Shown: positions 1 to 9,101 of the stretch, one piece after another
How the letters are laid out: each line of letters starts with the position of its first letter
Position numbering within the stretch: the first letter of the stretch is position 1
Assembly: GCF_004000235.1 (NCBI RefSeq)
Contig: NZ_RCIO01000001.1
Coordinates: 186,001 to 250,000 of the forward strand
Origin: Mesorhizobium sp. Z1-4
GTDB taxonomy: Bacteria > Pseudomonadota > Alphaproteobacteria > Rhizobiales > Rhizobiaceae
Length of the DNA stretch: 64,000 nucleotides
Direction: 5' to 3'
Made by a program: the position numbers and the translations under genes
Notes under the pieces: model-generated
Told to the model about the DNA's origin: nothing
Seen by the model: the letters and a program-made list of their open reading frames with translations, nothing else
Database searches by the model: none

Positions 1-825
1 GTAGGCGCGGCCGAGGAAATAGACGGCCGAAACCAGGATCATGATCGCGATGCCGGGCGGAATGACCCACCACGGCGCCTGGTACATCATCTGCGAGGCA
101 TAGGCGTCGTGGATGATCGTACCCCAGCTTGTCGCCTTGGGGTCGCCATAGCCCAGGAAGCCGATGCTGGCCTCGGTGATGATCGCCCATGCAAGCGAGA
201 AAGCCACGTTCACCAGCGCAATCGGCATGATATTCGGCGCGATCTCGCGGTAGATGATGCTGAAGTCGCCGCCGCCGGTGGTGCGCGCCGCCGCGACGAA
301 CGGCGCCTGTTTGATGGACAGCACCTGCGCCCTGATCACCCGCGCCGCCGAGCGCCACATGATCAGCGTCATCGCGATAATGATCGTCGTGGTGCTGCGC
401 CCGGTGATCGCGAGCATAACGATGATGAAAGGCAGGAACGGCAGACCGAGAAAGATGTCGGTAATGCGCATCATCAGTGAATCGATGCGCCCGCCGTAGA
501 AGCCGGAAATAAGCCCGATGTTCACACCGATCGCAACGACGCCGAATGCGGTGGCGAAACCGACAATCAGAGCCGGACGCGCGCCCCACAGCATCTGGCT
601 GAACACGTCGCGGCCATAGAGGGTCGTGCCCAGCCAGTAGTCCGCCGTCGGCGGGCTCAGGCGCACCAGCCTGCCATCGACATCGTAAATGCGCTCGAAC
701 GGTCCGTAGGGAGCGATCCACGGCCCCACGACTGCCACCAGAATACAGGCCAGCACGACGTAGAAGCTGATCCGGCCGGCACGCGTCTGATGCACGGCTT
801 CCACAAAATGGCGCAACCAGGTCAT
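1..825 (-). CDS. Peptide/nickel-type ABC transporter permease (DppC-like), 3' end beyond window
   Basis: Inner-membrane permease of a peptide-type importer; the C-terminus lies off the left edge. Translating the minus strand from the ATG at 825 gives an N-terminal region beginning MTWLRHFVEA, then a first membrane segment. The periplasmic block containing DYWLGTTLYGRDVFSQ is the usual DppC/OppC N-terminal motif (normally LGTD..GRD..S). The inner segment with FVAAARTTGGGDFSIIYREI and APNIMPI is the EAA-type loop that contacts the ATPase. It is the fourth gene of a minus-strand operon after the binding protein, ATPase and DppB-like permease, 33 bp after the latter. Family assignment is firm; substrate unknown (peptide, or another solute moved by this family). 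Confidence 0.88.
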   Translation of the reverse strand, partial: MTWLRHFVEAVHQTRAGRISFYVVLACILVAVVGPWIAPYGPFERIYDVDGRLVRLSPPTADYWLGTTLYGRDVFSQMLWGARPALIVGFATAFGVVAIGVNIGLISGFYGGRIDSLMMRITDIFLGLPFLPFIIVMLAITGRSTTTIIIAMTLIMWRSAARVIRAQVLSIKQAPFVAAARTTGGGDFSIIYREIAPNIMPIALVNVAFSLAWAIITEASIGFLGYGDPKATSWGTIIHDAYASQMMYQAPWWVIPPGIAIMILVSAVYFLGRAY

Positions 826-858
826 CGGGGCGCCTTCCGGCGAAATGTGGCGGGCAGG

Positions 859-1830
859 TCAGTCATAGACGATCCTCGGGTCGAGCAGTCCGTAAAGAAG
901 GTCGGCTGTGAAGGTGCCGATGATGGTGAGCACCGCGATCAGGAAAAACGCTGCCTGAACGACCGGAAAGTCCGAGCGCTGCACACCCTCGATCATGAGT
1001 TTGCCGAGCCCCGGCCAGGAGAAGACGGTTTCGATCACCACCGAGCCGGCGAGTGCCCAACTCAGGATCATCGGGATCGTCGTCGCCACCGGCAGCAGCG
1101 AATTTCGGGCGGCATGGCCAAACAGGATCTTGCGTTCGCGCAGGCCCTTGATGCGGGCGAACTCGACAAAATCCTCGCCTATCGTTGCCAGCATGCTGGA
1201 ACGCATCAGAAGCAGCGGAAAGCAGATCTGATATGCGGTGTGGACGAGGAAGGGCAGCGCCAGATGGTGCAGGAAATCGGCTGACACATACATGCGCAGA
1301 TCCTGATCCGGGAACATGCCCGGCGTGACCAGATGGCCGGGCGGAAACCAGCCCAGATTGATCGAGAAAAGCAGGATCGCGAGCATGCCGAGCCAGAAAA
1401 CCGGCGCTGCCTGCAACGCGGTTGCCACGAACACGACCGAGGTTTCGAAGCGACCGCCCCGGTACCAGCCGAGCAGCGCTCCCAGCAGCGCGCCAAGACC
1501 GTAAGCCACGATCATCGACGGCAGGATCAGCACAAGCGTATTGACGATACGGCCGCTCAGCAGCTCCGAGACCTCGCGCGAGCTGTGGAACGAATAACCG
1601 AAATTGAGCGTGGAGTAGTTCTTCAGATAGATCAGATACTGCTCGATCAGCGGCTTATCGAGGCCAAACTGTGCCCGCATCGCCTCCTGGGCCTTCGGGT
1701 ACATGGCCGAGCTGATCATGGTCATGGTCGGATCGCCCGGCAGCAGGCGGAACATAAAGAACATGATCGTCATCATCGCAAACAGCGTGATGACCATGTG
1801 GACGAGCCGTCGAACGATATACCGCCTCAT
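859..1830 (-). CDS. Peptide/nickel-type ABC transporter permease (DppB-like)
   Basis: 323-residue integral membrane permease. It has the family N-terminus (MRRYIVRRLVHMVITLFAMM, first helix), a long periplasmic segment with the typical LLPGDP and FGLDKPLIEQY blocks, and about five further helices. The EAA loop ARIKGLRERKILFGHAARNS is followed by PVATTIPM, and the C-terminus ends in LLDPRIVYD as in DppB. The ATG overlaps the upstream ATPase stop by four bases (ATGA), which implies translational coupling. It pairs with the DppC-like protein to form the membrane channel. Substrate not deducible from sequence. Confidence 0.93.
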   Translation of the reverse strand: MRRYIVRRLVHMVITLFAMMTIMFFMFRLLPGDPTMTMISSAMYPKAQEAMRAQFGLDKPLIEQYLIYLKNYSTLNFGYSFHSSREVSELLSGRIVNTLVLILPSMIVAYGLGALLGALLGWYRGGRFETSVVFVATALQAAPVFWLGMLAILLFSINLGWFPPGHLVTPGMFPDQDLRMYVSADFLHHLALPFLVHTAYQICFPLLLMRSSMLATIGEDFVEFARIKGLRERKILFGHAARNSLLPVATTIPMILSWALAGSVVIETVFSWPGLGKLMIEGVQRSDFPVVQAAFFLIAVLTIIGTFTADLLYGLLDPRIVYD

Positions 1831-2837
1831 GCCGGAACACCCTTTGCCGATACTGCGGAATTGGCCTCAAACGGTTTGTGACAGGCGACCATCCGGCCCT
1901 CGACCGGCTGGAGCATGGGGTCGACGTCGAGACATTTCTGTTCTGCGATCGGGCACCGGTCGGCGAACCGGCAGCCTTTCGGCAGGCGGATTGCGCTGTG
2001 AACGCTGCCCTTGATTTCGACTGCCTGACGTTTCTTGCCCGGTATCGGAGACGGCACCGCGGAAACAAGAGCCCTGGTGTAGGGATGAGCCGGCTTGCGC
2101 AAAATATCGAGTGTCGGCCCGGTCTCGACGATGCGGCCGATATACATGACCGCGAGACGCTGGCAGATCGTCGGCACACTCGCCAGATCATGCGTGATGT
2201 AGATCATCGAGAGCTTTTCGTCGGCGACCAGATCGCGCAGCAGCCGGATGATTTCCCATTTGATCGAAACGTCGAGCATCGAGATCGGCTCGTCGGCGAC
2301 AAGAAAGCTCGGCTTCAGAATGATGGCACGGGCGATACAGAGCCGCTGGCGCTGGCCGCCGCTCAACAGATGCGGGTGTTTGCCGAGATAGATTTCGGGC
2401 GGCGTAAGACCGACGCGGCGCATGGCCCACAGGACACGCTCGCGTATCTCGTCCTGGTTCTTTATCCCCTGGTAGACAAGCGGCCGCGAAATGACGGTGT
2501 AGACATCATGGCTCGGATTGATTGAGCCATAGGGATCCTGAAACACCATCTGCACCTTGCGGTAGAAAGCCTTGCGGTCGCGCTGGTGCAGGTCGCGCAA
2601 ATCCTCGCCGTCGAGGGAAAGGCTGCCGCTGGTCGGGCTTTCCAGTCCGACCAGCATTTTTCCCGTGGTCGATTTTCCACACCCGCTTTCACCGGCGAGG
2701 CCCAGCACCTCGCCGGCGGCCACTTCCAGGTCCACGCCATCGACGGCGTGGACTACGCTGGCTCGATCCCCCGAAAAAAGGGAGCGCAGTCCGGTGACCA
2801 CCGGGTAGTGCTTTACGAGATTCTGGGCCTTCAACAT
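1827..2837 (-). CDS. Peptide-type ABC transporter ATP-binding protein (OppF/DppF-like)
   Basis: Cytoplasmic ATPase that powers the adjoining permeases. Visible motifs are Walker A GESGCGKST, Q-loop MVFQDPYGSINP, signature LSGGQRQR, Walker B FLVADEPISMLDVS and the switch His in YITHDL. The C-terminal extension contains the OppF/DppF oligopeptide-type tail, with a Cys-containing CRFADRCPIAEQKCL cluster. A TTG three codons upstream (2846) is possible; I chose the ATG at 2837. It lies 43 bp after the binding-protein gene and overlaps the DppB-like start. Only one ATPase is visible although this class normally uses two; a second may lie left of the window. Confidence 0.93.
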   Translation of the reverse strand: MLKAQNLVKHYPVVTGLRSLFSGDRASVVHAVDGVDLEVAAGEVLGLAGESGCGKSTTGKMLVGLESPTSGSLSLDGEDLRDLHQRDRKAFYRKVQMVFQDPYGSINPSHDVYTVISRPLVYQGIKNQDEIRERVLWAMRRVGLTPPEIYLGKHPHLLSGGQRQRLCIARAIILKPSFLVADEPISMLDVSIKWEIIRLLRDLVADEKLSMIYITHDLASVPTICQRLAVMYIGRIVETGPTLDILRKPAHPYTRALVSAVPSPIPGKKRQAVEIKGSVHSAIRLPKGCRFADRCPIAEQKCLDVDPMLQPVEGRMVACHKPFEANSAVSAKGVPA

Positions 2838-2882
2838 GGCATTCAAATCCGGCGATTAGGTGTGGTTAGCTGGGCTTCCGGT

Positions 2883-2902
2883 CCCGGCGCTATTGCGCCG
2901 GG
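2883..2902. other. GC-rich hairpin at the end of the binding-protein gene
   Basis: Perfect inverted repeat CCCGGCGC / GCGCCGGG with a 4-nt TATT loop. On the minus strand it overlaps the stop codon of the SBP gene and precedes the ATPase gene. No U-run follows, so it is more likely an mRNA-stabilising or partial attenuating hairpin than a full terminator. Confidence 0.65.
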
Positions 2903-4503
2903 AAGTGAAGCCGACCCTCGGCATCCCAGGTGAAGCCGGCTTCTTCCAGGATCTGCCTCGCCTTTTCCAGGTCGTATTTCGGCGCCGGCAGATTTGGATT
3001 GTGCCAGTAAGCATTGACCGGGGTGATCTGCGTCGACGTCAGCGCGGCCTTGCCGTCGTAGATTTCGTCGACAATGCGCTGATACGGAATGGCGTGGAAA
3101 AGCGCCCGACGCAGATCGCGGTTCCAGAACACCGGACCGGTGGTCTTGTAACGAAGCGAGTTGATACCGTTCGACTGGGCTTCGTACACCTCGATGCTTT
3201 CATCGCTTTCGAGCTCCGCCACCGCGGTTGGCTGCAGCGGCTGGAACGATACATCGATCGAACCGGTCTTCAGCGACTGGGTAACGATTTCGGCCGAGCC
3301 ATAGACCACGTACAGAAGGTCCGAGAGCGGCGGGTCGAAGTGATCCTCGCGGCGCTCGAGATAAAGCTCGGTGCCCTCGCGGCGGTATTTCACCTTGTAA
3401 GGTCCGCTGCCGACCGGCTCGTTGTTCGCGAATTGCTGCGGATTCTCAATCCCGAGGTCTTCGACCAGCGGCTCCCAGACATGTTTCGGCAGCACATACA
3501 TCTGGCCCAGCGTGTTCATGATAAACGGCGCGTAAGGCTCGGTGAGCGTGAAGCGGATTTTCGCCGGATCGACCACCTCGACCTTTTCGACACGCGACAG
3601 ATGCTGGGTGAAATAGGGCGCTTCCCACTTCTTCATATAGTCGAAGGAGAACTTCACGTCCTCGGCAGTCACCGGCTTTCCGTCGGAGAAGGTGTGGCCG
3701 GTACGGATCGTTACCTCGATCTCCGTATCGCTGAGCGATTCAATCTTCTCGGCGAGACGGTAATCGAGCGAACCGTCGGCGCCGATCCACAGAAGGCGGT
3801 CATAGAGGAGAGCCGCGATTTCGGTTTCCTCGATCGTGCGCGCCGCGGTCGGATTGAGCACGCTGTATTCCAGCGTCCAGCCGATACGGACCAGGTTCTG
3901 ATCGCGCTTGGAGCGCATGTCGATCTGGTTGACGTTCGCCCGCACGCCCTGCGGATTCGGCTCGTAGCCGTCGAACTCCATATTGTCCTTATTGACCGCG
4001 AAGATCTGCACCTGCGAGGACAGGACAGCGTCGGGCTGATCCTCAACGAGGATTTCCTGAAGCCGGTAGATGATCTCACGACGCTTCTCGTTGTCGTAGA
4101 TTTTCACTTGCTCATTGCCGAGCTTGTCGAACTCAGGGTTCGAATATTCGCCGACGTTCCAGCTGCCCGGCGAGGAGTTCGCCGAATTGAACTGCGAATT
4201 GGTGAAGAAGTCGGGTTCTAGCCGGTGCGGTGCGCCAGACAGGCTCGACAGAACCACGTCGAACTCGTGGTCGGTGAACCACATCTGCAGCATTGGGTTG
4301 GGGAAAGCCTGCTGGTCCATGCGGATCCTCAGACCGAGCTTTTCCCACTCCTCGGCAACGTAATTTCCGGTTTCGGCAAAGTTTGCATAGGTCGCCGACG
4401 GCCAACTCAGAAAGTGGACCTCCGGAACCAACTCGCCTTCCTGCGCGTAGAGCGGAGTGGCAACGAGCCAGGCCCCAAGCGTAATTGCAATATTCCTAGT
4501 CAT
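2890..4503 (-). CDS. Extracellular solute-binding protein, family 5 (peptide-type ABC importer)
   Basis: 537-residue periplasmic binding protein. The N-terminus MTRNIAITLGAWLVATPLYA is a Sec signal peptide with an AxA-type cleavage before QEGELVPE. The body shows the SBP_bac_5 hallmark LAEKIESLSDTEIEVTIRTG followed by HTFSDGKPVTAEDVKFSFDY and, later, EPVGSGPYKVK. The length is normal for the family. The start is preceded by GGGAGG, 10 bases upstream. It is first in the operon, so it sets the specificity of the downstream importer. A GC-rich hairpin overlaps its stop. The divergent GntR gene at 4892 is the obvious candidate regulator. The ligand cannot be read from sequence; the nearby amidase makes a peptide-like or carbamoyl/acylated compound possible. 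Confidence 0.93.
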   Translation of the reverse strand: MTRNIAITLGAWLVATPLYAQEGELVPEVHFLSWPSATYANFAETGNYVAEEWEKLGLRIRMDQQAFPNPMLQMWFTDHEFDVVLSSLSGAPHRLEPDFFTNSQFNSANSSPGSWNVGEYSNPEFDKLGNEQVKIYDNEKRREIIYRLQEILVEDQPDAVLSSQVQIFAVNKDNMEFDGYEPNPQGVRANVNQIDMRSKRDQNLVRIGWTLEYSVLNPTAARTIEETEIAALLYDRLLWIGADGSLDYRLAEKIESLSDTEIEVTIRTGHTFSDGKPVTAEDVKFSFDYMKKWEAPYFTQHLSRVEKVEVVDPAKIRFTLTEPYAPFIMNTLGQMYVLPKHVWEPLVEDLGIENPQQFANNEPVGSGPYKVKYRREGTELYLERREDHFDPPLSDLLYVVYGSAEIVTQSLKTGSIDVSFQPLQPTAVAELESDESIEVYEAQSNGINSLRYKTTGPVFWNRDLRRALFHAIPYQRIVDEIYDGKAALTSTQITPVNAYWHNPNLPAPKYDLEKARQILEEAGFTWDAEGRLHFPAQ

Positions 4504-4891
4504 TACAGTTCATCCTCCCGACGTTTTTGGGCCGCCGCGCCCACCAAAGTGACACCTCAGCGTGTCGAACAGCACCTCACCTCACAGCCATCCTCAGGCC
4601 GGTCCCGGCCAGCCGCGGGCAATGCGCATTTTCTTCTCCCGGCGACAACCTAACCCATCGCCGACAGAGGCATTCTGATCGCCTTCAAATCAAAATGCAA
4701 TTCAAAACTCATAACTACACTTCCAAGTGAATACACTTTGCGATACAAAGCGACACCCGCCCCGACCGGGGACGTTTCGTGCGGCGCGACAGCTTGCGCG
4801 CGGCATGTGCGATACGCTCCTTTTCGATACGCGGTCATTGACACGTTGCTGTATTTGAACAACAGCACCACAAAAGGGCTTGGCATCGGCG
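4504..4891. promoter_or_regulatory. Divergent intergenic region between SBP operon and GntR gene
   Basis: No convincing gene. The middle is AT-richer than its surroundings and holds two overlapping short palindromes: AAGTG-AATA-CACTT at 4725-4738 and CTTTG-CGATA-CAAAG at 4736-4750. It also has three copies of a CGATAC core (4741, near 4810, near 4825). A TTGACA hexamer lies at 4838-4843, in the right direction for the GntR gene, but without a clear -10 at standard spacing. GntR/FCD regulators commonly bind short palindromes of this kind, so these are candidate operators for both units. Confidence 0.4.
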
Positions 4892-5617
4892 ATGGATAAA
4901 CGCGCGGATAACAGCAACCCGGGCGAAGGCCGCAAGGGCCGATCGGCCGATACCGGCTTGCGCGTCTATGAAATCCTTCGCCAACAGGCGATCGAATACG
5001 GCTTTCGCCCCGGCGAGCGGGTCAACGAAGTCAAACTCGCTGCCGAGCTGAACGTCAGCCGAACCCCGGTTCGCGCCGCGCTTAACCGGCTCGTCAGCGA
5101 AGGGCTTCTGACGCTGGTTCCCAACAAGGGTTTCTACCGTCAGCCTATCGACATCGACGCGATCCGCTCGCTGTTCGAACTGCGCGGCGCCATCGAAACC
5201 ATGTCGGTCAGGCTTTTCTGCCAGCGCGCCACCGAAAGCGACATCGAAGCGCTGGAACGGCAGTGGCAGGATTTTCTCCAAGAGCGGCCGAAACTCGCGG
5301 CGCGGCAGATTGTCGAGCATGACGAGGAGTTTCACGAAGCGATTGCGCAGGGGTCGCGCAACTCCGAGGCGCTGCGGCTTCTCAGAGACATCAATTCCAG
5401 GATTCGTTTCCTGCGCGTCGTGGCGCTGGAGCGCGACAACTGCAAGACAGTCACCTCGGTCGAGCACGGCCAGATCCTGGCCGAGATCAAGGCGGGCAAT
5501 ACCGAAGCCGCGGTTTCGCTGATGTCGCGCCATATCAGCCTGATGCTGGGCGACGTCACCGAGATCGCGCGCGAAGCGGTCGTGCGCATCTACCTTGGCG
5601 AGGATGCGATCGCCTGA
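4892..5617 (+). CDS. GntR-family transcriptional regulator (FCD/FadR subfamily)
   Basis: About 241 residues. The N-terminal winged helix-turn-helix (residues about 20-85) contains YGFRPGERVNEVKLAAELNV and SRTPVRAALNRL. The C-terminal FCD ligand domain starts at IRSLFELRGAIE, and its putative metal ligands are Asp/His in EHDEEFHEA, His in EHGQIL and His in SRHISL. An in-frame TTG at 4880 would add four residues; I prefer the ATG. It is divergent from the peptide-type importer and probably responds to that importer's substrate or a metabolite of it, as FCD proteins usually sense organic acids. Convergent with the acetyltransferase at 5629. Confidence 0.9.
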   Translation: MDKRADNSNPGEGRKGRSADTGLRVYEILRQQAIEYGFRPGERVNEVKLAAELNVSRTPVRAALNRLVSEGLLTLVPNKGFYRQPIDIDAIRSLFELRGAIETMSVRLFCQRATESDIEALERQWQDFLQERPKLAARQIVEHDEEFHEAIAQGSRNSEALRLLRDINSRIRFLRVVALERDNCKTVTSVEHGQILAEIKAGNTEAAVSLMSRHISLMLGDVTEIAREAVVRIYLGEDAIA

Positions 5618-5628
5618 TCTGGCGGGCA

Positions 5629-6099
5629 CTACAGGCATTTCTCGTAACACCGGCTTTTGGGGTTGTCGGCGCTTTTGCCCCAGCATGGGATCGAGCGGTA
5701 ACCGCACTTCTCATAAAGTGCGATCGACTCCGGCTGCGACACGCCGGTTTCAAGCACCAGCCGCTTGAAGCGCCCGGCTGCTCTCGCCTCAAGCGCGCTC
5801 ATGACCGCGGCCCCGACGCCGTTGCGCCTGGCGGATGAGTCGACAAATATCCTGCTCAATTCGCCGGTATCGGCCTCAAGCGGGACGACCGCTCCGCAGC
5901 CAACGGCCGCGCCATCCAGAAAGCCGGCAACGAATATCACTCCGGGCTTTGCCAGTTCCGCCAGGGGCAGTCCGCCGTCGCGGCCATAGCGGTCGATCTG
6001 TTCCTGCGACAAACGGCGAAACAAGCTGACACCGTCATTCGAAAATGGATCTATCGTTTTTACTTCGAGCACCGGCTTCTCTCCCGTTTCAACCGTCAC
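5629..6099 (-). CDS. GNAT-family N-acetyltransferase
   Basis: 156 residues from a GTG start that overlaps the stop of the upstream amidase gene (GTGA, 6099-6096). That coupling decides the start; a longer reading frame exists upstream but runs through the amidase. The GNAT core is plain: ELSRIFVDSSARRNGVGAAV carries the acetyl-CoA-binding R-x-x-G-x-G/A loop, followed by RLVLETGVSQPESIALYEKC and GYRSIPCWG. Predicted to acetylate a small amine or amino-acid-like molecule. Third gene after the TPP enzyme and M20 amidase on the minus strand, which suggests it acts on a product or toxic analogue of that pathway. The acceptor is unknown. Confidence 0.85.
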   Translation of the reverse strand: MTVETGEKPVLEVKTIDPFSNDGVSLFRRLSQEQIDRYGRDGGLPLAELAKPGVIFVAGFLDGAAVGCGAVVPLEADTGELSRIFVDSSARRNGVGAAVMSALEARAAGRFKRLVLETGVSQPESIALYEKCGYRSIPCWGKSADNPKSRCYEKCL

Positions 6100-7370
6100 G
6101 CTTCGCCCCGGCCCGCCGCGGAACCGCCTGCCTCGCCGTCGAGCGCAAGCACCGCATTCAGCAATGTGCGGGCACCGCGCGCGATCTGGTCCGTCGACGA
6201 CCACTCCTCCGGGCAATGGCTCCTGCCTTCCCGGCAGGGAATGAAGATCATGCCGACCGGGCAGATGCGCGCCATGAACGCGGTGTCATGGCCGCCGCCG
6301 CTCGGCATTTCCTGCATTGCGAGACCGGCATCCGCTGCTGCCTTGGCCAGCCGCAAACGCAAGCTCTCGTCCATCGCGACCGGCGCACCGGACGACAAGG
6401 GAACGATGCTGCCGCGAACACCGCGCTCTGCTTCCAGTTTCGCCACCATGCTCTCCACCCAGGCAAAGAACGCGTTGACCGTATCCATGCCGAGCGCGCG
6501 AACTTCCAGTGTCAGCACCACCCGCCCGGGAACCGCATTGGCGGCGTTGGGAAAAACCTGCATTTTGCCGACAGTGGCTACGTGGCCATCTTCGCCGCTC
6601 TTGCCCGCCCGCTCCTCGACCGCGGCAACAAACTGCGCTGCCGCCACCAGTGCATCCTGCCGCCGGTTCATCGGGGTGGTGCCCGAATGATCGGCGCGCC
6701 CCGAGAAGGTAATTTCGGCGCGGCTGATGCCGACGATGCCGGTGACTATGCCGACATCGTCTTGCTCAGACTCCAGCCGGATGCCCTGCTCGATATGGAG
6801 TTCCATGAAGGCCCGCATATGCGCAGGTGAAAGAAGCGGCCGGTCGAGCTCCCGGGGATCGCCGCCCATTCTGGCGATGCCTTCTGCAAGGGTTTCGCCT
6901 TCGGGAGACGCGACCTGCAGCATCTCCGCCGACAATTCACCGGCTATTGCGCGGCTGCCGACACAGGAAAGGCCGAAACGGTTCGGCTCCTCCGCCAGAA
7001 AATCGAATATCGCGAGTGGATGCTGTAGATGCAGCCCCGCATCCTTGATCGCCTGGGCGACCTCCAGCGCGGCAATTACACCGGCAATTCCGTCGAAACG
7101 GCCGCCGTCCGGAACGGTGTCGATATGCGAGCCCAGGCCCAGTGCACCCAGCTCGTTGCGCTGTCCCGGCAACGTGCCGATCAGATTGCCGCCGGCATCG
7201 ATTTCGGTGCTCAAACCGAGCGAGCGCATCTCGGCCTGCAGCCATTGCCGGGCGTCCGCATAGAGCGGCGAAAACGCGGTGCGGGTCCACGGGCGGCCGG
7301 GTTCGGTGAAACCCGACAGCGCCTCAATGCGCCTGGCAATGCGTTCCGGATCGATCCGCGGCGACATCAT
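6096..7370 (-). CDS. M20-family Zn-dependent amidase (hydantoinase/carbamoylase type)
   Basis: 424 residues, typical for N-carbamoyl-L-amino-acid hydrolase, allantoate amidohydrolase or beta-ureidopropionase. Metal-site motifs are GLGSHIDTVPDGGRFDG (His and bridging Asp), FLAEEPNRFG (catalytic and metal Glu), the dimer-domain block ELHIEQGIRLESE, GRADHSGTTPMNRRQDAL, and a late His in PSGGGHDTAFMA. It hydrolyses a carbamoyl or acyl amide off an amino acid. Six bases after the TPP enzyme gene and translationally coupled to the GNAT gene. Which member of the family it is cannot be settled by reading; a carbamoylase role would fit an operon making or degrading an unusual amino acid. Confidence 0.9.
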   Translation of the reverse strand: MMSPRIDPERIARRIEALSGFTEPGRPWTRTAFSPLYADARQWLQAEMRSLGLSTEIDAGGNLIGTLPGQRNELGALGLGSHIDTVPDGGRFDGIAGVIAALEVAQAIKDAGLHLQHPLAIFDFLAEEPNRFGLSCVGSRAIAGELSAEMLQVASPEGETLAEGIARMGGDPRELDRPLLSPAHMRAFMELHIEQGIRLESEQDDVGIVTGIVGISRAEITFSGRADHSGTTPMNRRQDALVAAAQFVAAVEERAGKSGEDGHVATVGKMQVFPNAANAVPGRVVLTLEVRALGMDTVNAFFAWVESMVAKLEAERGVRGSIVPLSSGAPVAMDESLRLRLAKAAADAGLAMQEMPSGGGHDTAFMARICPVGMIFIPCREGRSHCPEEWSSTDQIARGARTLLNAVLALDGEAGGSAAGRGEA

Positions 7371-7376
7371 CGTTCC

Positions 7377-9077
7377 TCAGTGAGCCGCGTCGGCTGCCAG
7401 GACGGTCTCGAAGCCGACAATGGGCGCTGTCGCGTCCGCATCGATCACAACATCGACGACATAAGGAGCGTTGGCCGCAAGTCCGCGTTCAATCGCAGCT
7501 TTGATTTCGCCGGGGTCGGTCACGCGTTCGCCCTGGCACTTCAGCGCCCGGCCGACTTCCGAATAATCGACATCGAGAAAATCGCATTCGCGGTAGGAGC
7601 CCATCACCTTCTGCTCCCAATGACGCTGGAAGCCCAGGGTGGCGTTGTTGAATACAACGACAACCAGGGGAACTTTGACCCGGGCGGCCGTCTCAAGCTC
7701 GTTGATGACATATCCGAATGCGCCGTCGCCGCTCATGCAGATCACACTGCGGGAAGGGTCCGCCAGCTTGGCGCCGATTGCGGCCGGTAGGCACCAGCCA
7801 ATGCCGCCCGTACCGCGCGGGGAGAGAATGAAACGGCCGCTCGCAGGAACGTCGATGTGGCTCATCGCCCAGCCGGTGATGTAGCTGGCGTCGGTGACCA
7901 GAAGCGACTTCTCGTCGAGCAGCGCGGAGATCTCGCTCAGCAGACGTTCCGGCCGGATCGGTTGAGCGCTGCTCGCAGCCACGGGTTCGAAGTCGGCCAG
8001 CCATTCATTGGTGAGGCGCTCGATCTCCGGGCGCGGGTCAGGCCGATCGCCGGCGCCGTTGCTCGTGACGATATGGGCGAGATCACGCAGCGTTTCGCGG
8101 ACATCGCCGACCAGCGCGATCTCAGTTTCGAAATTGCGGCCAACCTCCACCGGATCGATGTCCAGGTGGATGACTTTTGTATTCGGCCCCGGCAGCGTCC
8201 AGTCGCTGTAGCAGATCTGGCCGGTACGAGTGCCCATCAGCAATGCCACGTCGGCCTGAGCCAGCATTTCGTTGGCGACACGACCGCGCCCCAGCCGGCC
8301 GCCGGTGCTGGTGCCGAGCGGGCCGACCGAAAGCGGGTGGTCATCCGCCACGGTTCCACGGCCGGTCATCGTGGTCGCCAAGGGCGCGTCGAGCTTCTCG
8401 GCAAGGCTTACGATTTCGCTGGCCGCTCCCGAAATAATGCTGCCGCCGCCCGCGACGAGGATGGGCCGCTTTGCACTTTTCAGCAGCGCGGCCGCGCTGG
8501 CGATATCATCCAGCGGCGGCCGCGAGCGCGTTGCCGGCGCATGCGTGTAACGCTCATCGCCAACGATATTGCCGCTCTCAACCGACTGAGCCATCACGTC
8601 GGTCGGGCAGAGCACGGCGACAGGACCGGGCCGCCCGGTCGTCGATATCCGGAAGGCCTTGCGGATCACGTCTTCGGCCTGCTCGGGAAGATCGATGCGC
8701 ATGACCGCCTTCACGAACGGTGCCAGCGACCGCTCATGGTCCATCGCGCTGCTGGCGTGTTTTCCCTTCACCGCAAGTCCGTGATCCTGCACCAGCGCAA
8801 TCACCGGCACCGATGACCGCTCAGCTTCCAGCAATCCGGTGATGAGATTGGTCGCACCCGGTCCGAACGTCGAAGTGCAAATGCCGGGACGGCCCGTCGC
8901 CTGGGCATAGCCATGCGCCATGATGGCGGCATGCTTCTCGTCGCGCACGGTAACGATGCGTACGAACTCCGGATCGAGCGTGTGGAAGATGTGGATCGGG
9001 TCTTCCATGCCGAACACACAGGTCACCCCGTATGCCTTGAGGGTATCGCTGATGATGCCGCCTGCTGTGCGAAGCAT
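7377..9077 (-). CDS. Thiamine-diphosphate-dependent enzyme (acetolactate synthase large-subunit-like)
   Basis: 566 residues with the three-domain TPP fold. The N-terminal PYR domain carries the activating Glu (E47 in RDEKHAAIMAHGYA) and TFGPGATNLITGL. The central domain has RPILVAGGGSI. The C-terminal PP domain has the GDG motif (SGDGAFGYVINELETA) and ends the TPP-binding stretch at VFNNATLGF. Family members include acetolactate synthase, glyoxylate carboligase, sulfoacetaldehyde acetyltransferase and several 2-oxoacid decarboxylases; I cannot assign a substrate. First gene of a three-gene minus-strand operon. Start supported by AGAGGAC five bases upstream. Divergent from the IclR gene, with palindromic operators between. 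Confidence 0.88.
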   Translation of the reverse strand: MLRTAGGIISDTLKAYGVTCVFGMEDPIHIFHTLDPEFVRIVTVRDEKHAAIMAHGYAQATGRPGICTSTFGPGATNLITGLLEAERSSVPVIALVQDHGLAVKGKHASSAMDHERSLAPFVKAVMRIDLPEQAEDVIRKAFRISTTGRPGPVAVLCPTDVMAQSVESGNIVGDERYTHAPATRSRPPLDDIASAAALLKSAKRPILVAGGGSIISGAASEIVSLAEKLDAPLATTMTGRGTVADDHPLSVGPLGTSTGGRLGRGRVANEMLAQADVALLMGTRTGQICYSDWTLPGPNTKVIHLDIDPVEVGRNFETEIALVGDVRETLRDLAHIVTSNGAGDRPDPRPEIERLTNEWLADFEPVAASSAQPIRPERLLSEISALLDEKSLLVTDASYITGWAMSHIDVPASGRFILSPRGTGGIGWCLPAAIGAKLADPSRSVICMSGDGAFGYVINELETAARVKVPLVVVVFNNATLGFQRHWEQKVMGSYRECDFLDVDYSEVGRALKCQGERVTDPGEIKAAIERGLAANAPYVVDVVIDADATAPIVGFETVLAADAAH

Positions 9078-9101
9078 TCTGTCCTCTTGACTTCGATTAT
9101 C

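Noticed and set aside
2860-4221. Long plus-strand open frame (453 codons) opposite the peptide-type SBP gene
   Set aside because: Arg/Asp/Leu-rich antisense shadow of a clear SBP gene; no domain, and the start lies inside the ATPase region.
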